NCBI GenBank assembly: GCA_035578175.1 | Contig: JAQMRL010000001.1 | Coordinates: 186,259,283-186,323,282 of the forward strand | Direction of reading: 5' to 3' | Length of the DNA: 64,000 nt | From: Catonia carolina | Lineage: Eukaryota; Arthropoda; Insecta; Hemiptera; Achilidae | Shown here: in pieces, positions 42,791 to 55,537 of the stretch | How positions within the stretch are numbered: position 1 is the stretch's first letter | Layout: every line of letters begins with the position of its first letter | Position numbers and translations under genes: made by a program | Notes under the pieces: generated by a model | The model's database searches: none | Told to the model about the DNA's origin: nothing | What the model saw: only the letters and a program-made list of their open reading frames with translations

Positions 42791-45045
42791 AGACAACTGA
42801 AATTTTAAGGTATTAACAACTTTTTTATCCATTTGAGTGGATATAGCAACATAAACATATAGAAGAACCACTGATCTAAGTCTGGAATTGAACCAGGATT
42901 TAAGATTAAGGCACGCTACTGATTGAAGTGTTAAGGCGGTTACAGATGAAATAACTAAAAATATTTTAAAGCAGGAATGTGGGGTACCTCACGTCTTATA
43001 AGAAAACATCTAGAGAATTATAAAATAACACGTTACGAAATATCCTTACGTTTGTTATAAATCTTCTAAAGTTTTCTGATGCTTTGCCAACTGCGCTGAA
43101 CAAAACAAACTTAGCCGCTTCGATATCAAACATCTTTGGCGTTAACGGTGGGCTCCTTAATGAGTAAAAACCGTACAAACGTTTCATACTCCAAATCAAA
43201 TCGAAACTTTGTTCATTGACTTTGAATTCGAATAAATGGAATGATTAAAAATCACGTTTGTTTTAAATATTGTCTATTTGATTGATGTGGGACGTTTTTT
43301 AACGTATGTATATTATATTAAAATATTTTTCTGCAAGCCCAGTAACAAGTCTTGAAAAAATTGCATATAAAATAATATATGACTACAGTTCTGAAGTCTA
43401 ACAATTTTCAAGCGATACACGGAGGGTTAGAAAACACGACCTCGATTTCTACTTGGCTTCCAACCGGTTAAAGAAAACGCCATCGATCATCTGAGTCACC
43501 GAGTAATACATCATCATTCATACTGAGCAGCACTGCCACTGGCTGTCGTAAAAATATCCACCTAAATTTACCTTTTTATTCTTTTTTACTGTCATATAAA
43601 ATGAAATATAATTTAAATTCTCCTGTTAAATTCTGACTAATAGAAGCAAAATAAAATTTGTACTCAAGTCACCTCTATTGTGCAGTAGTAGAATTTTGGA
43701 CACAACAGAAAATTGAATAATTCAGGGTTTGATTCCTGGGTTGATGAAAATTTTTCAAACGGTATTTTACAAATATAATTTTTTTAAATAAACAGTTATA
43801 ATTTTTCAAGTACCAAAGCAAGCAGTTGTTATAATTTGAATAAATAAATTTGAAAAATGCACCCACTTTATCTCTAACATTATTTTCAGTAACAAGTTAG
43901 AATATTATAGAGTTTTTACTTACGAATTTATCAAACACAAGCAATCCGTCAACTGCTGCGCTTTACAGCAAACTAAAAGTATAACGTTTAATTTCTTACA
44001 CAACTTTACTTGTTGAAAGCAAAATTAAGATTGAAAAAAATAAAACCGATCATTACTGGAAACAGGAACATTGTTGACATTAATATGAATCATCAGTGGA
44101 ACAGAGAAATACGACTTAAAATGACTGAATATGTGTTAATAAATATTATGTAAAATTAATTTCTTAAAAAAATGGTACAATCTCTTTGATTTTTTGGAGG
44201 TTTAACTAACATTTTTATGTAAAAATCGGTTATAGCGTTATTTTTTTGGGTACCTGTTAACTCGTTTGTGTAAATTCTGAGATCGGGTCTTATAAAGAAA
44301 CAAATAAGTAAATGTCTGTTATATTATCAGTATTGTGACTTTTATCGCGGGTTCCTTCGGGATCTGTTTATTTACAGAAAATATTACTTACAAATTCATT
44401 ATTTACATTAACTGTTGTAATTAGGGCTATAACAATTATAAATATAATAAATTACTTTATCTAATAACGAACTAAATTTATTAGAAAGTGTTATATAACT
44501 TAAGATATAAACTAAACTTAACTGAAAAGAATTACGGTTGTTTACACCGAATAATTAATTAATACTTAAAATAATTGAAATTAAATAATAATTTAAATAA
44601 AATAATAAATAATAATATTTAAATAAATTAAATAATAATTAAAATAATGAAAATTGTATACTGTTTGCTTTTTACGAAGAATGTGTTTCAATACGCAGCG
44701 TATTTTGTCGAAACATGTTTTTAACATCTCACTGTATTTAATACTCTGGTAATTCATTATGCTTCACACATTACTGACTGACAACAAAGCCGACCGACTC
44801 ACGAATGTGTAACGGCTTTGTATATAAAAGAATAATTCTTTGTTCTCAAAAGATAAAGAATATAACGAAAATATAAAATTATTAAAAAATATTCCAGATA
44901 AATAACTAACAATAGACGGGACGGAACAGCCTACAATACAATTTTCTGCACTGTACTACAAAAACGTCATGTGAATGTATACTAGCCGCTAATCCAGAAG
45001 GTAATAAATAACACCTGTCAAAACTGATACAAAAGCAATCTACCA
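42791..45045. other. AT-rich DNA; no gene recognised
   Basis: Includes a low-complexity AAT/TAA-rich block (44570-44650). A weak B-box-like GGTTTGATTCC near 43724 has no A box. ORFs at 42996-43199 and 43675-43866 have no motif. Confidence 0.4.
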
Positions 45046-45203
45046 TTTTTATCATTGAGTGATATCTACACAAGATCGAGCTTATGCATAAGTAATGATA
45101 TGAGATGATAAACTGATGAGAAAATGCTAAACCTGGTCGGAAATCATACCCGGAACCCTGGCATAGAAGCCAGTTTCACTGACCACTACACTACGAGCCG
45201 GGC
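45046..45203 (-). repeat. family E SINE
   Basis: On the minus strand the head reads TGCCCGGCTCGTAGTGTAG with A box GTAGTGTAGTGG. The B box is mutated (GGGTATGATTTCC). CGACCAGGTTTAGCATTTT and a body matching 30482-30640 follow, including ATATCATTACTTATGCA and GATATCACTCAATG. Older than the 30.5-kb copy. Confidence 0.8.
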
Positions 45204-45252
45204 ACACCGGTCAACATTTATACGTCCGTTTTTCACTTAATGCCATTTTGTT

Positions 45253-45660
45253 AAATTGTTGTTGTTTTTGTTTAGGTCATCAGCCAAATAGCTGGTTTGA
45301 ACTTCTAGCTAGAGGCTTTACTAAGTAAAACGAGGAGTTAGGTGATTTAACTTTCACCTTTCTCACTGAGTGAAAAGTATGCTTATCAGCATGCTTGGCT
45401 CTCCAAAAAAATATCTACTTTTTACTCTGCAGTTGACAACTTCACTTCATTCACAACCAGGTGTGGCTGTATAATGAAATTTCTTACTATCAGAGGAGAT
45501 AACTAAATAGTGCCTTTTCACGTCTAATTCTTCTGTTCTTAAATGCTTCAGTCTTATATTTTAGCTGACCAAATGGTATGAGATAGAATAATTTTTTGTA
45601 GCCCTGAAACTAACAGATCGAGTGCAAATAATTTAAAACTCTACCTGCCTGTCATCGGCA
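45253..45660 (-). repeat. family A repeat, full length
   Basis: Plus-strand reading opens GTTGTTGTTTTTGTTTAGG, then TCATCAGCC, and ends CCTGCCTGTCATCGGC, equivalent to the 5' end of the family. All internal blocks are present. The tail hairpin is weakened (CAGCC against AGCTG). Confidence 0.8.
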
Positions 45661-47230
45661 AAATTTTACATTCTAAATAGAACAAACTACTAATTACTAT
45701 CAAAGCCACGCTGGTTATGATACACTAGTAGTACACAAAAACAATTTATACACTGTTATTGGTTGGCCGTAGTTGAATCAGTCATTTCAGAAAGCCCATA
45801 GTCAAAATTTTATATTTTTTCTTTAGTATAGTTTAGGACTAACTGAATGTAAACACACTATCCCTACAAAAATCACAAGTCTGGCTTACCTTAAGTCGTA
45901 ATAAATATAACACTTAGAAAAGGTATATCCTAAGTGATATAAAGTGCTTCCTTCTAATTAAGAAATGAAAGTGGATAATTTTTCAAGGTTAAGTTCTACT
46001 TTCTAGTGGAAGACCCTACATATAGTTTGTATGCAAAAATCATTGTAAGGGAAATAACTACTCTTATCTCTGTTATCGACGACGACGACGACGATGAACG
46101 TAAATAGTCCTGAAAAACAACATTTTTCTTTCTTAAGTTACGAATTTCAATTTTTATTATTGCAAAAGCTATTTTAAGTCACTAACGTAAACCAGTGAAA
46201 TAAATATTTGAATACTTTTATACAACACAATTTTCCTCTGATCTAACAACGCATTTTACAGAAAACAACGTAAGTTAACATTTTACTCAGATTTTTTTTA
46301 GAAACACCTGAAGTCAAAATTTTCAACTTTTTTAAATGAGTGGCTTACCTTCAAAAAGAGTAAAGTTGGCGTATACATTTTTTATTAAAGGAGACAGACC
46401 TCTGAACAAATTATGTTTTTTAATATTGTTTTTTATTGAAACTTAGTAAATTACTAGTTTTTTAATTTTTACAAAAGTTACGTTTGACTTACGGGCTTTC
46501 TGAAATGACCGATTCAGTTATTATATGGTTAAACTATTCCAATTCCCTTAGGAACATAAATAGCGCTAAAAGTTCCATTAAACGATAAGGGCTTATTACT
46601 AATTGATTTTTTCAAATTCAGTATTAGCTACTATGGTGTTAATAATTATTAGAATAGGAAACTGTTTGAGAATTGATATATTTTCCAAACTGATACTTTT
46701 GGTTTTACGAAAAAATAGGTTATCAAGTGACCCATTGAAGTAGCGACTTCTATAATGGAAATTAAAATGAATACCATTAATTTTTAATCAATATTATAAT
46801 ATCTGATTCGGCTTATAGGTTTACAATAATTTTGTGTCAAAATCAATAATCTGGAATTCAAACACAAACTGAATTTTTTTAGAGGTTATAAGCTCTAGCT
46901 TTAAATTCCTCTCAGTGGGTTTTATATTTGTCAGACTAAATGTCACCCGCATCTGATAAAGTATTTAGTGGAATAAATAAATTTTCCAAAGAATCTGACT
47001 TGTAAAGAACATTTTTTCAACTGGTTAGAGAAATTTCGATTTTTATATAACTGGTGAAATTGGTATTTTGGCCCTTAAGAACATGGATTATATTTAAATG
47101 ACAAATATTAAAAATTAAAAAAAAAAAATGATAGTTAAAATTATCATGATTCATTTATTTCTTAGAGCGGACAATAATAGTAAATAATATTGGTAAACGG
47201 TGTCTATGATGTTATTGGGTCGTGTTTAAT
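45661..47230. other. AT-rich DNA with a short GAC microsatellite
   Basis: A (GAC)n run of about six units lies at 46078-46096. No gene or repeat family is recognised. The same GCCCGTAAGTC or AGCCCATAG-like and CATTTCAGAAAGCCC words recur in opposite orientation near 45782-45800 and 46495-46510 (see findings). Confidence 0.4.
46078..46096 (+). repeat. (GAC)n microsatellite
   Basis: Short pure trinucleotide run GACGACGACGACGACGA. Confidence 0.85.
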
Positions 47231-47580
47231 AGTTGTTGTTTAGGTCATCAGCCACAAAGCTGGTTTGTACCTCTTGAGACATTACTAAGTAAAATGAGGG
47301 GTGAGGTGGTTTTGCTTTCCTCACTGAATAAAAAATTATGCTTATCAGCACGCCAGTTTCTCTGAAAAGCATCTACTTTCCACCCAGCAAATGACAACTT
47401 CACTTCATTCACTACATGGTCTGGCTGCATAATGAAGATATTCATTATACTCAGAGGAGATTACTCTGAATAGTGTCTTTTACAACTCTACCTCTTCTGT
47501 TCTTAAATGCTTCAGTAATATTATGCTGACGATGTGATAAAAAGCAGAACTATTTCTTGCAGCCGTGGAACTATCTAGGG
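47231..47580 (-). repeat. family A repeat, slightly 5'-truncated
   Basis: Plus-strand reading opens GTTGTTGTTTAGGTCATCAG and passes through CTTCACTTCATTCACTACAT. It reaches CAGCCGTGGAACTATCTAGG, where similarity to the family stops short of the GGCAGG end block. The 65-aa minus-strand ORF at 47248-47445 is a by-product. Confidence 0.8.
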
Positions 47581-47770
47581 TTGTATTTATAAAAGTAATT
47601 TTTTTAGTACGTGCACCGTTGTAAAAGTACAATTATACAAACAATGGAAGTTATGGTAATTCCTAATTACTATAACTACCATTACTCAGTGACAACTCAT
47701 TAAGTAATGTAAGGAAAAACCCCCATTGTTAGAAAAAGTTACATTAGAATAGTAGGTAGACAATAGGTTG

Positions 47771-48331
47771 TAAATATAGCCAACGTTCAACCATCTGATG
47801 TTGTTTAGATGGATCCATATGTCTTCCTCTATGTTTTTGGGCCTTTCTTCCACCTACCACCTTTCGGCCAATCACTGGGAAGTTTCTCCTTCCCATTGGC
47901 CTCCAAGTTGGTTGAACAGTTGGTGGGAGAGGGAGACTTGATCCCTTGGCATTCTTGGGCCGGTCCATCTGCGGTAACATCCTGGTGCAATCGAGAGAAT
48001 GGTTCGGTGCCAAGCTTCCTACGTCTGACGCAGTTGAGTTCCCGGGACTATGTTTGACAGAGATACGTGTGATGTCGTTTGTAATGTGTCTGGTTGTCAA
48101 CCAGAGGTTTCCCGGTTCGGATCCAGGAAATTTACAATCAATTTTCTGGGGATTTAAGAGTGGAACAGAGGAGTTTGTTAAGAAGGGCAGTTTTTGATGA
48201 AGTGAGTAGGAAAACGAGGAAAAGAAGGAGAAAGGGGAAAGTTATTTGAGGTTAGTTCATTTTATTAAGAGTTTGTTAGGTTTTTCGTTTTTGTAATAAA
48301 GTCGCAACAGAGTAAAGGTTGGCTATATTTT
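47771..48331. other. GC-rich island between short inverted repeats
   Basis: AAATATAGCCAAC (47770-47782) and GTTGGCTATATTT (48318-48330) are exact 13-bp inverted repeats around a clearly GC-richer block. The block reads open on both strands (47744-48100 minus, 118 aa, Pro/Arg-rich; 47809-48057 plus). A tRNA-type B-box-like GGTTCGGATCC lies near 48114. I recognise no protein. It may be a MITE-like insertion, a retroelement leader or a gene fragment. Confidence 0.35.
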
Positions 48332-50587
48332 TAAATAGGTTAAGGATTATTTTATTAGTAGTTAGTTAATTTAATTAGAAGTAGATTCATTAAATTTTTA
48401 GTTTAGAGGAAGGAGATACAATTTTATTTATTTATTTTTCTCATGCTCTGCTGATAGAGCTGGAGCCCAATTTTTTGTTTTTTTTTTAGTTCATATTCAA
48501 GTTTTTGCCTACCGGTAAAGTTGAAGGTGGTGCATACGAGTAGGCGTAAGTGTGGTTATTATCAACAAGTACGGTCGATTAGGCTATTCGGCTCTACGTT
48601 CCTTTTATTGTTATTCATTTTTATTTCCCTTTCTGTATTCCTTTATGTTCTTTCCTCGTGTTATTTATTTTTGGGATTTAAACGGCATTGTAATCTTTTA
48701 GATTCTATTTTGTTCTTCTACTATCTAATATTGACTTTTCTAGATTTATTTTTGTGTGTTTGCTCATACAAACAGCCCGGCTGTTTAGTCATATAAGCAT
48801 AACGACCATAGCTATTCTGGTTACAACACACTAATATACAAGAACAAGTTGTACCCTGTTATTGTCAGATTTAGTGTTAAAGATAATGTGAGTTATATGT
48901 GATTATGTGTGTTAGTTGTTAAAACCAGTCTAGTACTCAATGCGGTGAGTGTATCAGATAATTCATTTGCAATGTTGCGGGTAAGACGAATTGCTGAAAT
49001 TGTAGATAAGATTAACGAACTATTTTTATTGAAAATGGCTATCTTTATTTTAGTTGTCTGTAGTTTTTAATAATATTTTGTAATAAATTTAGTTTACTGA
49101 TTAGTTGAGTAGTTTAATTGCATTTACTAGTAGTTATAATTGCAAATAGTTTATTATATTTATTTTTATAAATTCTTGTTGTAAGTTTAAAAAGAAGTTT
49201 GTCTTTCATTCATTAATAACCAGGTCCCGAAATAATATGGAATGTACGATACAATATTCCTTGATTATTCTAAGCTACTTGTAATAAAACTTTTAAAATA
49301 ATAATATATTTGAATAAAGGCTATGGATGTTCGATAAAATGATAAGAGGAGCTACCAGAATATTTTTTAGCAACAAATAAGAAAGGTCAGGAGGTAAAGC
49401 CATGTATACGGAAGTATTGATTTTATATTACGTCAGTGGGAACAGCGATCAAATAAGATAGGTATAATGTTCTTGCTAGATTTATTATCTTTGCTGTTAA
49501 TCGTTTTAATGTTACGTTGTAACATATATTACAGAAATTCACAGGTATATAATTTAACGTGTTGGTATAATAATTGTATGTCTTAAGTAGCACTGTCTGC
49601 AAATTAAATTCATGATTCTTGATGCGGTGTACTAATTTCAAAACGAGATCGCAGTTCACATTACATTATACAAGCACATTGTATAAAATGTGATAAGGAA
49701 ACTGCAAACTGCTGTTAAATTTGCTAATTAATTTCAACTTATCCAATCCTGTTTCGTCGTTACTTCATCCTTCTCACATATCACTGCATTCATTTGTAAA
49801 ATCTGTTCAAAATAAATACAATCTAACAATCGGAAGTTATATTTTAAATACAAGCGATAATTGTGCAAAATGTGCACCACGTGGAGAAATTTATCGTTTA
49901 CACACTCATCCATAAACTTAAGTTGTATAAATGGTTTTCAAGCTTGGCATAAAGTCGTAAGCAATAGCTACAAAACAACATCTATCAGCTAAAACCTCTT
50001 GGGGCTATGACTTGTTCGAATAATCGGTATTTCGTAAAATGGATCATTAAATTAACAATATACAGTAATTTTATCGTAAAACAGACAGTTTTAAATTGAA
50101 ATTTATATTATACTCTGATATAAATAAATAAATAAAATTGGAATATAAAGTACGGTTCGTTCATACAAAAACTAATTTAAATCTGTAGCAGTCAGTTTTA
50201 CCTGCTAGCATTTAAGACAGCTGATTATAATTCAAATCAAATGTTTTAAATTTTTTTTATCAAATCAACAAAATTACAGTCTGTTCTGTTATAAAGGAAC
50301 AAGAACAATAAGTAATAAGGTTAACATAGAAAAGACAAATTTACAACAACATTATACATTAGTAATATTGTTACTGATAACCCTTTTGTAATTTTAAAAA
50401 TTAATTTTGAAATGATTCAAAATTTAAAAAAAAAGAAAATATTTACACACATAGCAGACAAAAAACTATTTACACTAATTACACAATAATTAATATTTAC
50501 ACACAAATAAAAAGTTAATTGTGTTCGAATCTGTTACGTAAATCCAACTCATTGTATCTGTTAAGCCTTGTAAACGTATAGTCACTG
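48332..50587. other. AT-rich DNA, nothing recognised
   Basis: The 91-aa ORF at 48521-48796 is very hydrophobic (Leu/Phe-rich), but this follows from T-rich DNA. No motif was seen. Confidence 0.4.
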
Positions 50588-50790
50588 TTAGTTGTCCAGT
50601 AAGTTTATCGCGAGATGATTTGGATGTCCGTTTAGTCTTTGTTCATATGTTTTGCTAAATCGTGTAATTTCCTGTCTTACTGAGTTAAGTCGTATGTCGT
50701 TATCGATATATTCGTTTCGGATGTACCATGGTATCCTAAGAGATGATCGTAAAAACTTTGTTTGAAAACGTTCTAAAATGTCAATATTGG
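50588..50790 (-). pseudogene. Jockey-type LINE C-terminal fragment, open frame
   Basis: Uninterrupted minus-strand frame of about 66 codons ending TAA (50588-50590). It reads IDILERFQTKFLRSSLRIPW, YIRNEYIDNDIRLNSVRQEI and YEQRLNGHPNHLAINLLDN. The order (Q-F-QTK-LR, PWYIRN, D-RL-SV--EI, HPN-LA-NLL) is the C-terminal region after the RT of Jockey-clade elements. Truncated upstream; no RT core. Better preserved than the copy at 25.1-25.5 kb. Confidence 0.85.
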
Positions 50791-51629
50791 TATTGTTTTA
50801 AAAATGAATGATTTTTCAAAATTCAAAGTATGAATAAATTTTAGTACAATGTTGCAAATAATTCTATCATTGTTAAATAAGGCGTATAATATAATTGTTT
50901 TTTATAAACTCAATTTTTTTGATATTATTAACATAGGTTATTTAATTTTAAAATAGTATATTTTTTTGTGAAAAATATGAATTTGATAATATAACAGGAG
51001 ATGTAAAAATTTCTTAGCAAAGGTAATGAAAAGTTTTTAATTTTTTTGGGTAGTTGGACACCGAACCTACCATTTCATTTTATTGCACTGATTAATAAGT
51101 TTTGAATATTTGGTGTGATATATTGAAGCAAAATAATTATATATCAAGAAGAATTTATAAAAAGAAAACCTATAAAAATATATAGATGCAATAGGATAAA
51201 ATATCCGTATCGTCTACGAACAAGAAAATAATCGTTTACTGAATAATTAAAATACTGTCGCAGTAGGTAGAAGAGGATTGACTTTTTAAGGAGCAAAGCT
51301 CAAATTATATAAAATTCATTGTTTATATCAACAAATACAACGACGTGTGTGGTAAAGTATCAAATATCGAAACAAATTTATAAAAATTAATTATAAATAT
51401 TTTTCCGAAGTTAAATTCAACATTTTGTTTTACACTTTAGAGTTAAACAACAATATTTTTAATAAATACAATTTCGTTCTCTCTTACATTTTGTATTTTT
51501 TTTTGTAGTGACAGTTTTTAGTCATAATTAAGATTTATTAAATAGTTCTTTTTAGTTAAATTAAAACGTTTTCCACGCAGCTGAGTTTTAGCCGGACAAC
51601 GCCGTTGGTTAACGATTAACTGCACTACA
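50791..51629. other. AT-rich DNA, nothing recognised
   Basis: No supported feature. Confidence 0.45.
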
Positions 51630-51960
51630 AATCTTTAGAGAATAAAGCACGGATTTACAAAACAGTCATAAGACCAGTCTGGGATTACAGAGTACAATAA
51701 ATGTTACTGCTAAACCGTCACAAACAAAACGTATTCAGGGAATACAAAACAAAATATTACGTATAATAACACAATGTCCCTGCTGCATAATCAATAGAAC
51801 ACAACATAACTTACTTCTATCATAGGTCACAAGGCCTTCTCATTTAATGCTCGATTTCTAACACACATAAATCTGTTCATACAACAGATGCATGCGCGAC
51901 ACATAACAAGTGATCCGCGGAAAATGTTTAAGCGCCGATGACCAAAAGACATTCTGGAAA
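51630..51960 (+). pseudogene. Jockey-type LINE fragment
   Basis: One frame reads KARIYKTVIRPVWDYRVQ and a stop. After a frameshift it reads INVTAKPSQTKRIQGIQNKI, then LRIITQCPCCIINRT. This is the block just before the PWYIRN block of Jockey elements (KLYKTVIRPIWTYG, then WG-A--S---IQ-FQNK-LR). Thus this fragment and 50588-50790 represent adjacent parts of similar elements, lying in opposite orientation about 850 bp apart. Confidence 0.75.
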
Positions 51961-52085
51961 GGAACTAGTGTGGTTGCTGCAATGGCTTTTCCATCAACTA
52001 GTCTGTAAAAGTGATTAACTACACTTAAATTTCAAATTTGCTAATTGTTATTTTATTTACAGATTGTAAATAAACGAAATAAGTA

Positions 52086-52245
52086 AGGCCCAGTAGTTAG
52101 CGTGCTACGCTGTAAAGCGGAGGTCCTGGATTTAATTCCCAGCCAGGGTCTGGAAAATTAGTACAAGTTTAAACCCACCATTCCTTAACCCAAAGTTGTC
52201 GCTAATAACCCAGATGTTGATGCGACAATAAAAAAATTAAATAAC
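52086..52245 (+). repeat. family E-like SINE, diverged
   Basis: AAGGCCCAGTAGTTAGCGTG is a decayed head with A-box remnants. GGATTTAATTCCC is the B-box position, followed by CAGCCAGGGTCTGGAAAATT and an A-rich tail after GATGCGACAATAAA. Confidence 0.65.
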
Positions 52246-53940
52246 ATTATTTTCAGGGTAAAGCCCTTCAAATTCTAATTGCTGTGTTCTGGTGTATGGC
52301 AAACCATCACATATACAACGATCTATTCATTTAACAGTCAGACGAATTTCAAAATTTAGTTTAGTTGAGTATGAATAATGGCTTGAAGCAAACGATAATT
52401 ATTTGAATATAAGTTCACTGGATAATGGTGGTACAATTCAAAGGTTAAAATAGAGGTATCCAACATACCTATTTTTTTAGTAAATTAAATCACCTACCGA
52501 TGTTTTTCAAAATTTAGCTTCATTATTTTTATATAAATGGCAATTGTTTTTCTTTCGTAAATGTACCTCCACTGAGAGTTACTTTTTTGATGTCAATTTT
52601 TGGTTTTAACAAATCTATTTATTGTTTTTTAAAGAACAGATGTAGATAAAATTCTATCAATAAAAGAACACGTTTATACTTTTTTTAAAGAGAGAGTTAA
52701 TTTCAAAAAATAATTGTTTTATTTTCTAAAAGGTTTTCTAGCCTTAGGCTATTATTTTTGTAAACTAAATAATTTTGAACAAAGTGATATATTTATAATT
52801 AATAAAACAAATATTTTATTAAAATTATTTTATTATAATATTTGTTTTACGTCAGTGAATAAGTAAAGCCCCAAGCAATATCATAGCAATTTTGATCAAT
52901 TTTTCATTGACATTTTTACCACTAATTTTTAACACTAATAGTCTAATAACATGTTAAAAAATTAAAATATATAAATTCAATTTGTTTTATTCAAAAGCCC
53001 GCTTTATTACTTGCAAGTTCTGTGTGTTATGTTGAGATATCAGCAACGCAATGAAAAATATTATAAAGTACGAATAGTAGTATTAATATTTTGTTTTTGT
53101 TTCTTAAGTCTCATAAGACTATATAAGTTCTTTAAGTTTGGAAAATCATTAATTTCGTCATATGGATTTTATCCATTTTCTTGATGTCCTTATTCTTGAT
53201 TTTTTAAAACTGCCTCTTATCACATTTTACCCACGAGCGTTTGTCTTAGAGTTTAGATAAGCCTGTTTTCACATATGTAAAAATATTATACCTCTGTTCC
53301 GGTTTCAATTTTTAAATGAACGAAACGGAAAAGTTTCTTTCACGGAATACTTGAAACTGTCAGTTTTCTGTACAAATGAACTAAAAAAAACTATGAAGCA
53401 GTAGATAAATGATAAAATAACAGTAAGACATTAATGAGGAAGCCATGAGCTGTAGAAAGATGATCTAGTACTTGATATAGATTGAAATAAAATAATATAA
53501 AAGCAGTGTTTCGAGAATGAAGAAGAAGTATCAGAAATAGTATATCAATTTTCTTGATGGAGCTCTATTTCTGAAATAATCAATGCGAAACTCAAAATGA
53601 CAGTTGAATTTAGCATACTACTTCAAGAGTAGACGTATACATTGTAGATTTGATATGAAGTGTAGAATGCATTTGTAAATAATACAAAAAAATTTATTCT
53701 ATAAAATATTAGAGACTTGACGAAAATTAACAAAATAAAGTTGTACAAAATTTCTTATATCTTTTACTTTCATTCTATTTTCACTACAGAAGTTCATAGG
53801 ACGTTTTTTGTTACATCATATTATGAAATATTATAACAACTGTTTGGAAATTTTCTGTTAAGTATTGACAAGGAGACTTAAAAATAATTTGAGAAAAAAT
53901 ATACTTTTTATTTTGTGATGAACAGATGTTAGTTTATAAC
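52246..53940. other. AT-rich DNA, nothing recognised
   Basis: Contains an AT-rich imperfect inverted repeat built on AAAACAAATATT and AATATTTGTTTT (about 52805-52850). No gene. Confidence 0.4.
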
Positions 53941-53954
53941 AGTTATAAATTACG

Positions 53955-53997
53955 GTATTAACATCAGTTATCAGTTACTGATAACTGATGTTAATAC
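53955..53997. repeat. perfect 21-bp-arm palindrome
   Basis: Arms GTATTAACATCAGTTATCAG plus T, and A plus CTGATAACTGATGTTAATAC, flank a single central T. Pairing extends outward about 8 bp with two mismatches (AAATTACG against AAATGACA). Cruciform-capable. Confidence 0.9.
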
Positions 53998-54009
53998 TGT
54001 CATTTCTTG

Positions 54010-55171
54010 CACTATATTTGTTTATTATTATTTTAACTTACATCACATTTTTCAGGATTAAATTCTCTATAAATTTAATTACTGAAATTTGATTGTTTAT
54101 TATAAATTTTGTAAATTTATAGCAGTTTAAAGGTAAAAAACATGTTTTTTATACTAATATTTTATGTTTTACGTCAGATGTCTTTAAAACTACCGAAGAG
54201 ACTAGGAGACAAGTTGTACGGTATTAAAATTTTTGGTTAGGCAAAACTGTAATTTTACAACTATTCAAGGATTTCAATTTAAATTTCTCCGAAAAATTCC
54301 CGGTTCACCCTACTACGTGTCAATTTACTCACTACACTGATTTAAAAACGCCATTCATTTTTACCGATGTAATATATAGACTAAATAAGTTTCTATATAG
54401 ACTTATTTATTAATATATAAATCCACCAAATTTTTCACTAAAATTGGCTCCGAAATAATTCAGTATGACCGAAGTTTTCCAGTGGAACTGAAATTGGGAC
54501 AAAATTTTCTGCTGGCTGTGACTTGCTAATGAAGTGTTTTTGGACATAGTGTTTATATGAACTGTTTTCATTATTTAAATAAAAGTAACACACCTGCAAA
54601 CTTTAGCAGAATCCTTCCGGTACACTCTGTATATTTTACAACTTATGACATTTCTCCAAAATGGTTTTTAGGGTTGCAGAAAGTTACGTTTTCATCATGG
54701 CAGAGCTTTTCTAGTTTATATTACATAAACGTTAGGGCACTTTAAAACCTTAAAAAAATGCTATGTCATTTAACTGACAAAAATATCATTTCTTCGAATG
54801 CGTTTGTTTCAGTCATCAGCTTTCTGTTTTACACCTGGCAGTAAATTACTCTCTGAAATTTGCTAGGCCAGAAAATCAATTTCTATGTCTCTTTAGAAAA
54901 TCGAATTTTCCTACATCACAAGTTTGTCACGTTTGTCATGGTTTGTCAAATGGTTTAGGCTAAGGTAAAATGTTTAACCCACAGATAGGCGGATCATGCG
55001 TTTGTGATATTACCATTTAACTCAACCACATGTAAAGTAGAAGTTATAATTTTATAAAATAAACAAACATGTATATTTACAACAATCCATCTCTATAATC
55101 ATATCACGAAAGTGTAAAATTAATAAAAGAAAAGTTTAAAAACATACAATAAAACGTTTCATCCATTGTTG
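54010..55171. other. AT-rich DNA; possible transposon end near 54600-54640
   Basis: TCCGGTACACTCTGTATATT near 54616 resembles the TACAGAGTG/ACAGGGTG-type ends seen in many insect DNA transposons. No partner end was found. No gene. Confidence 0.3.
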
Positions 55172-55537
55172 GCATAACAGGCAGGTGGAGTGTTAAATTA
55201 TGTGCTCTCAATCTGTTAGTTCTAGGGCTACAAAAATAGTTCTGTTTCTTATCACATGGTTAGCCAATATTATATGACTGAAGCATTTAAAAACAGAAGA
55301 GGTGTAAAAGACACAAGTCAGAGTTATCTCCTCTGAGAGTAATGAATTTCACAATACAGCTAGACTCTGAGGTGAATGAAGTGAAGGTATTATTTGCAGG
55401 GTTGAAAGCAGATGCTTTTCGGAGGGCCTGGCATGCTGATAAGAATAATTTCAACTCAGTGAGGAAAAAACTCCTCGTTTTACCTAGTAAAGCCTCTAGA
55501 GCTTCAAACAAGCCTTTCAGATGATCTAAACAACAAA
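55172..55537 (+). repeat. family A repeat, full length
   Basis: Begins GCATAACAGGCAGGTGGAG and ends CAGATGATCTAAACAACAAA. Internal blocks are collinear with 27630-28030 and 60126-60523. ORFs at 55287-55511 (minus) and 55342-55524 (plus) are by-products of the repeat. Confidence 0.85.

Noticed and set aside
44570..44650. Origin-like AT-rich region
   Set aside because: Simple AAT/TAA low complexity; nothing points to an origin.
48521..48796. 91-aa hydrophobic protein, possible membrane protein
   Set aside because: Hydrophobicity comes from T-rich codons; there is no motif and no supporting context.
55287..55524. Two overlapping opposite ORFs of 60-74 aa
   Set aside because: Both are inside family A and are not conserved between copies.
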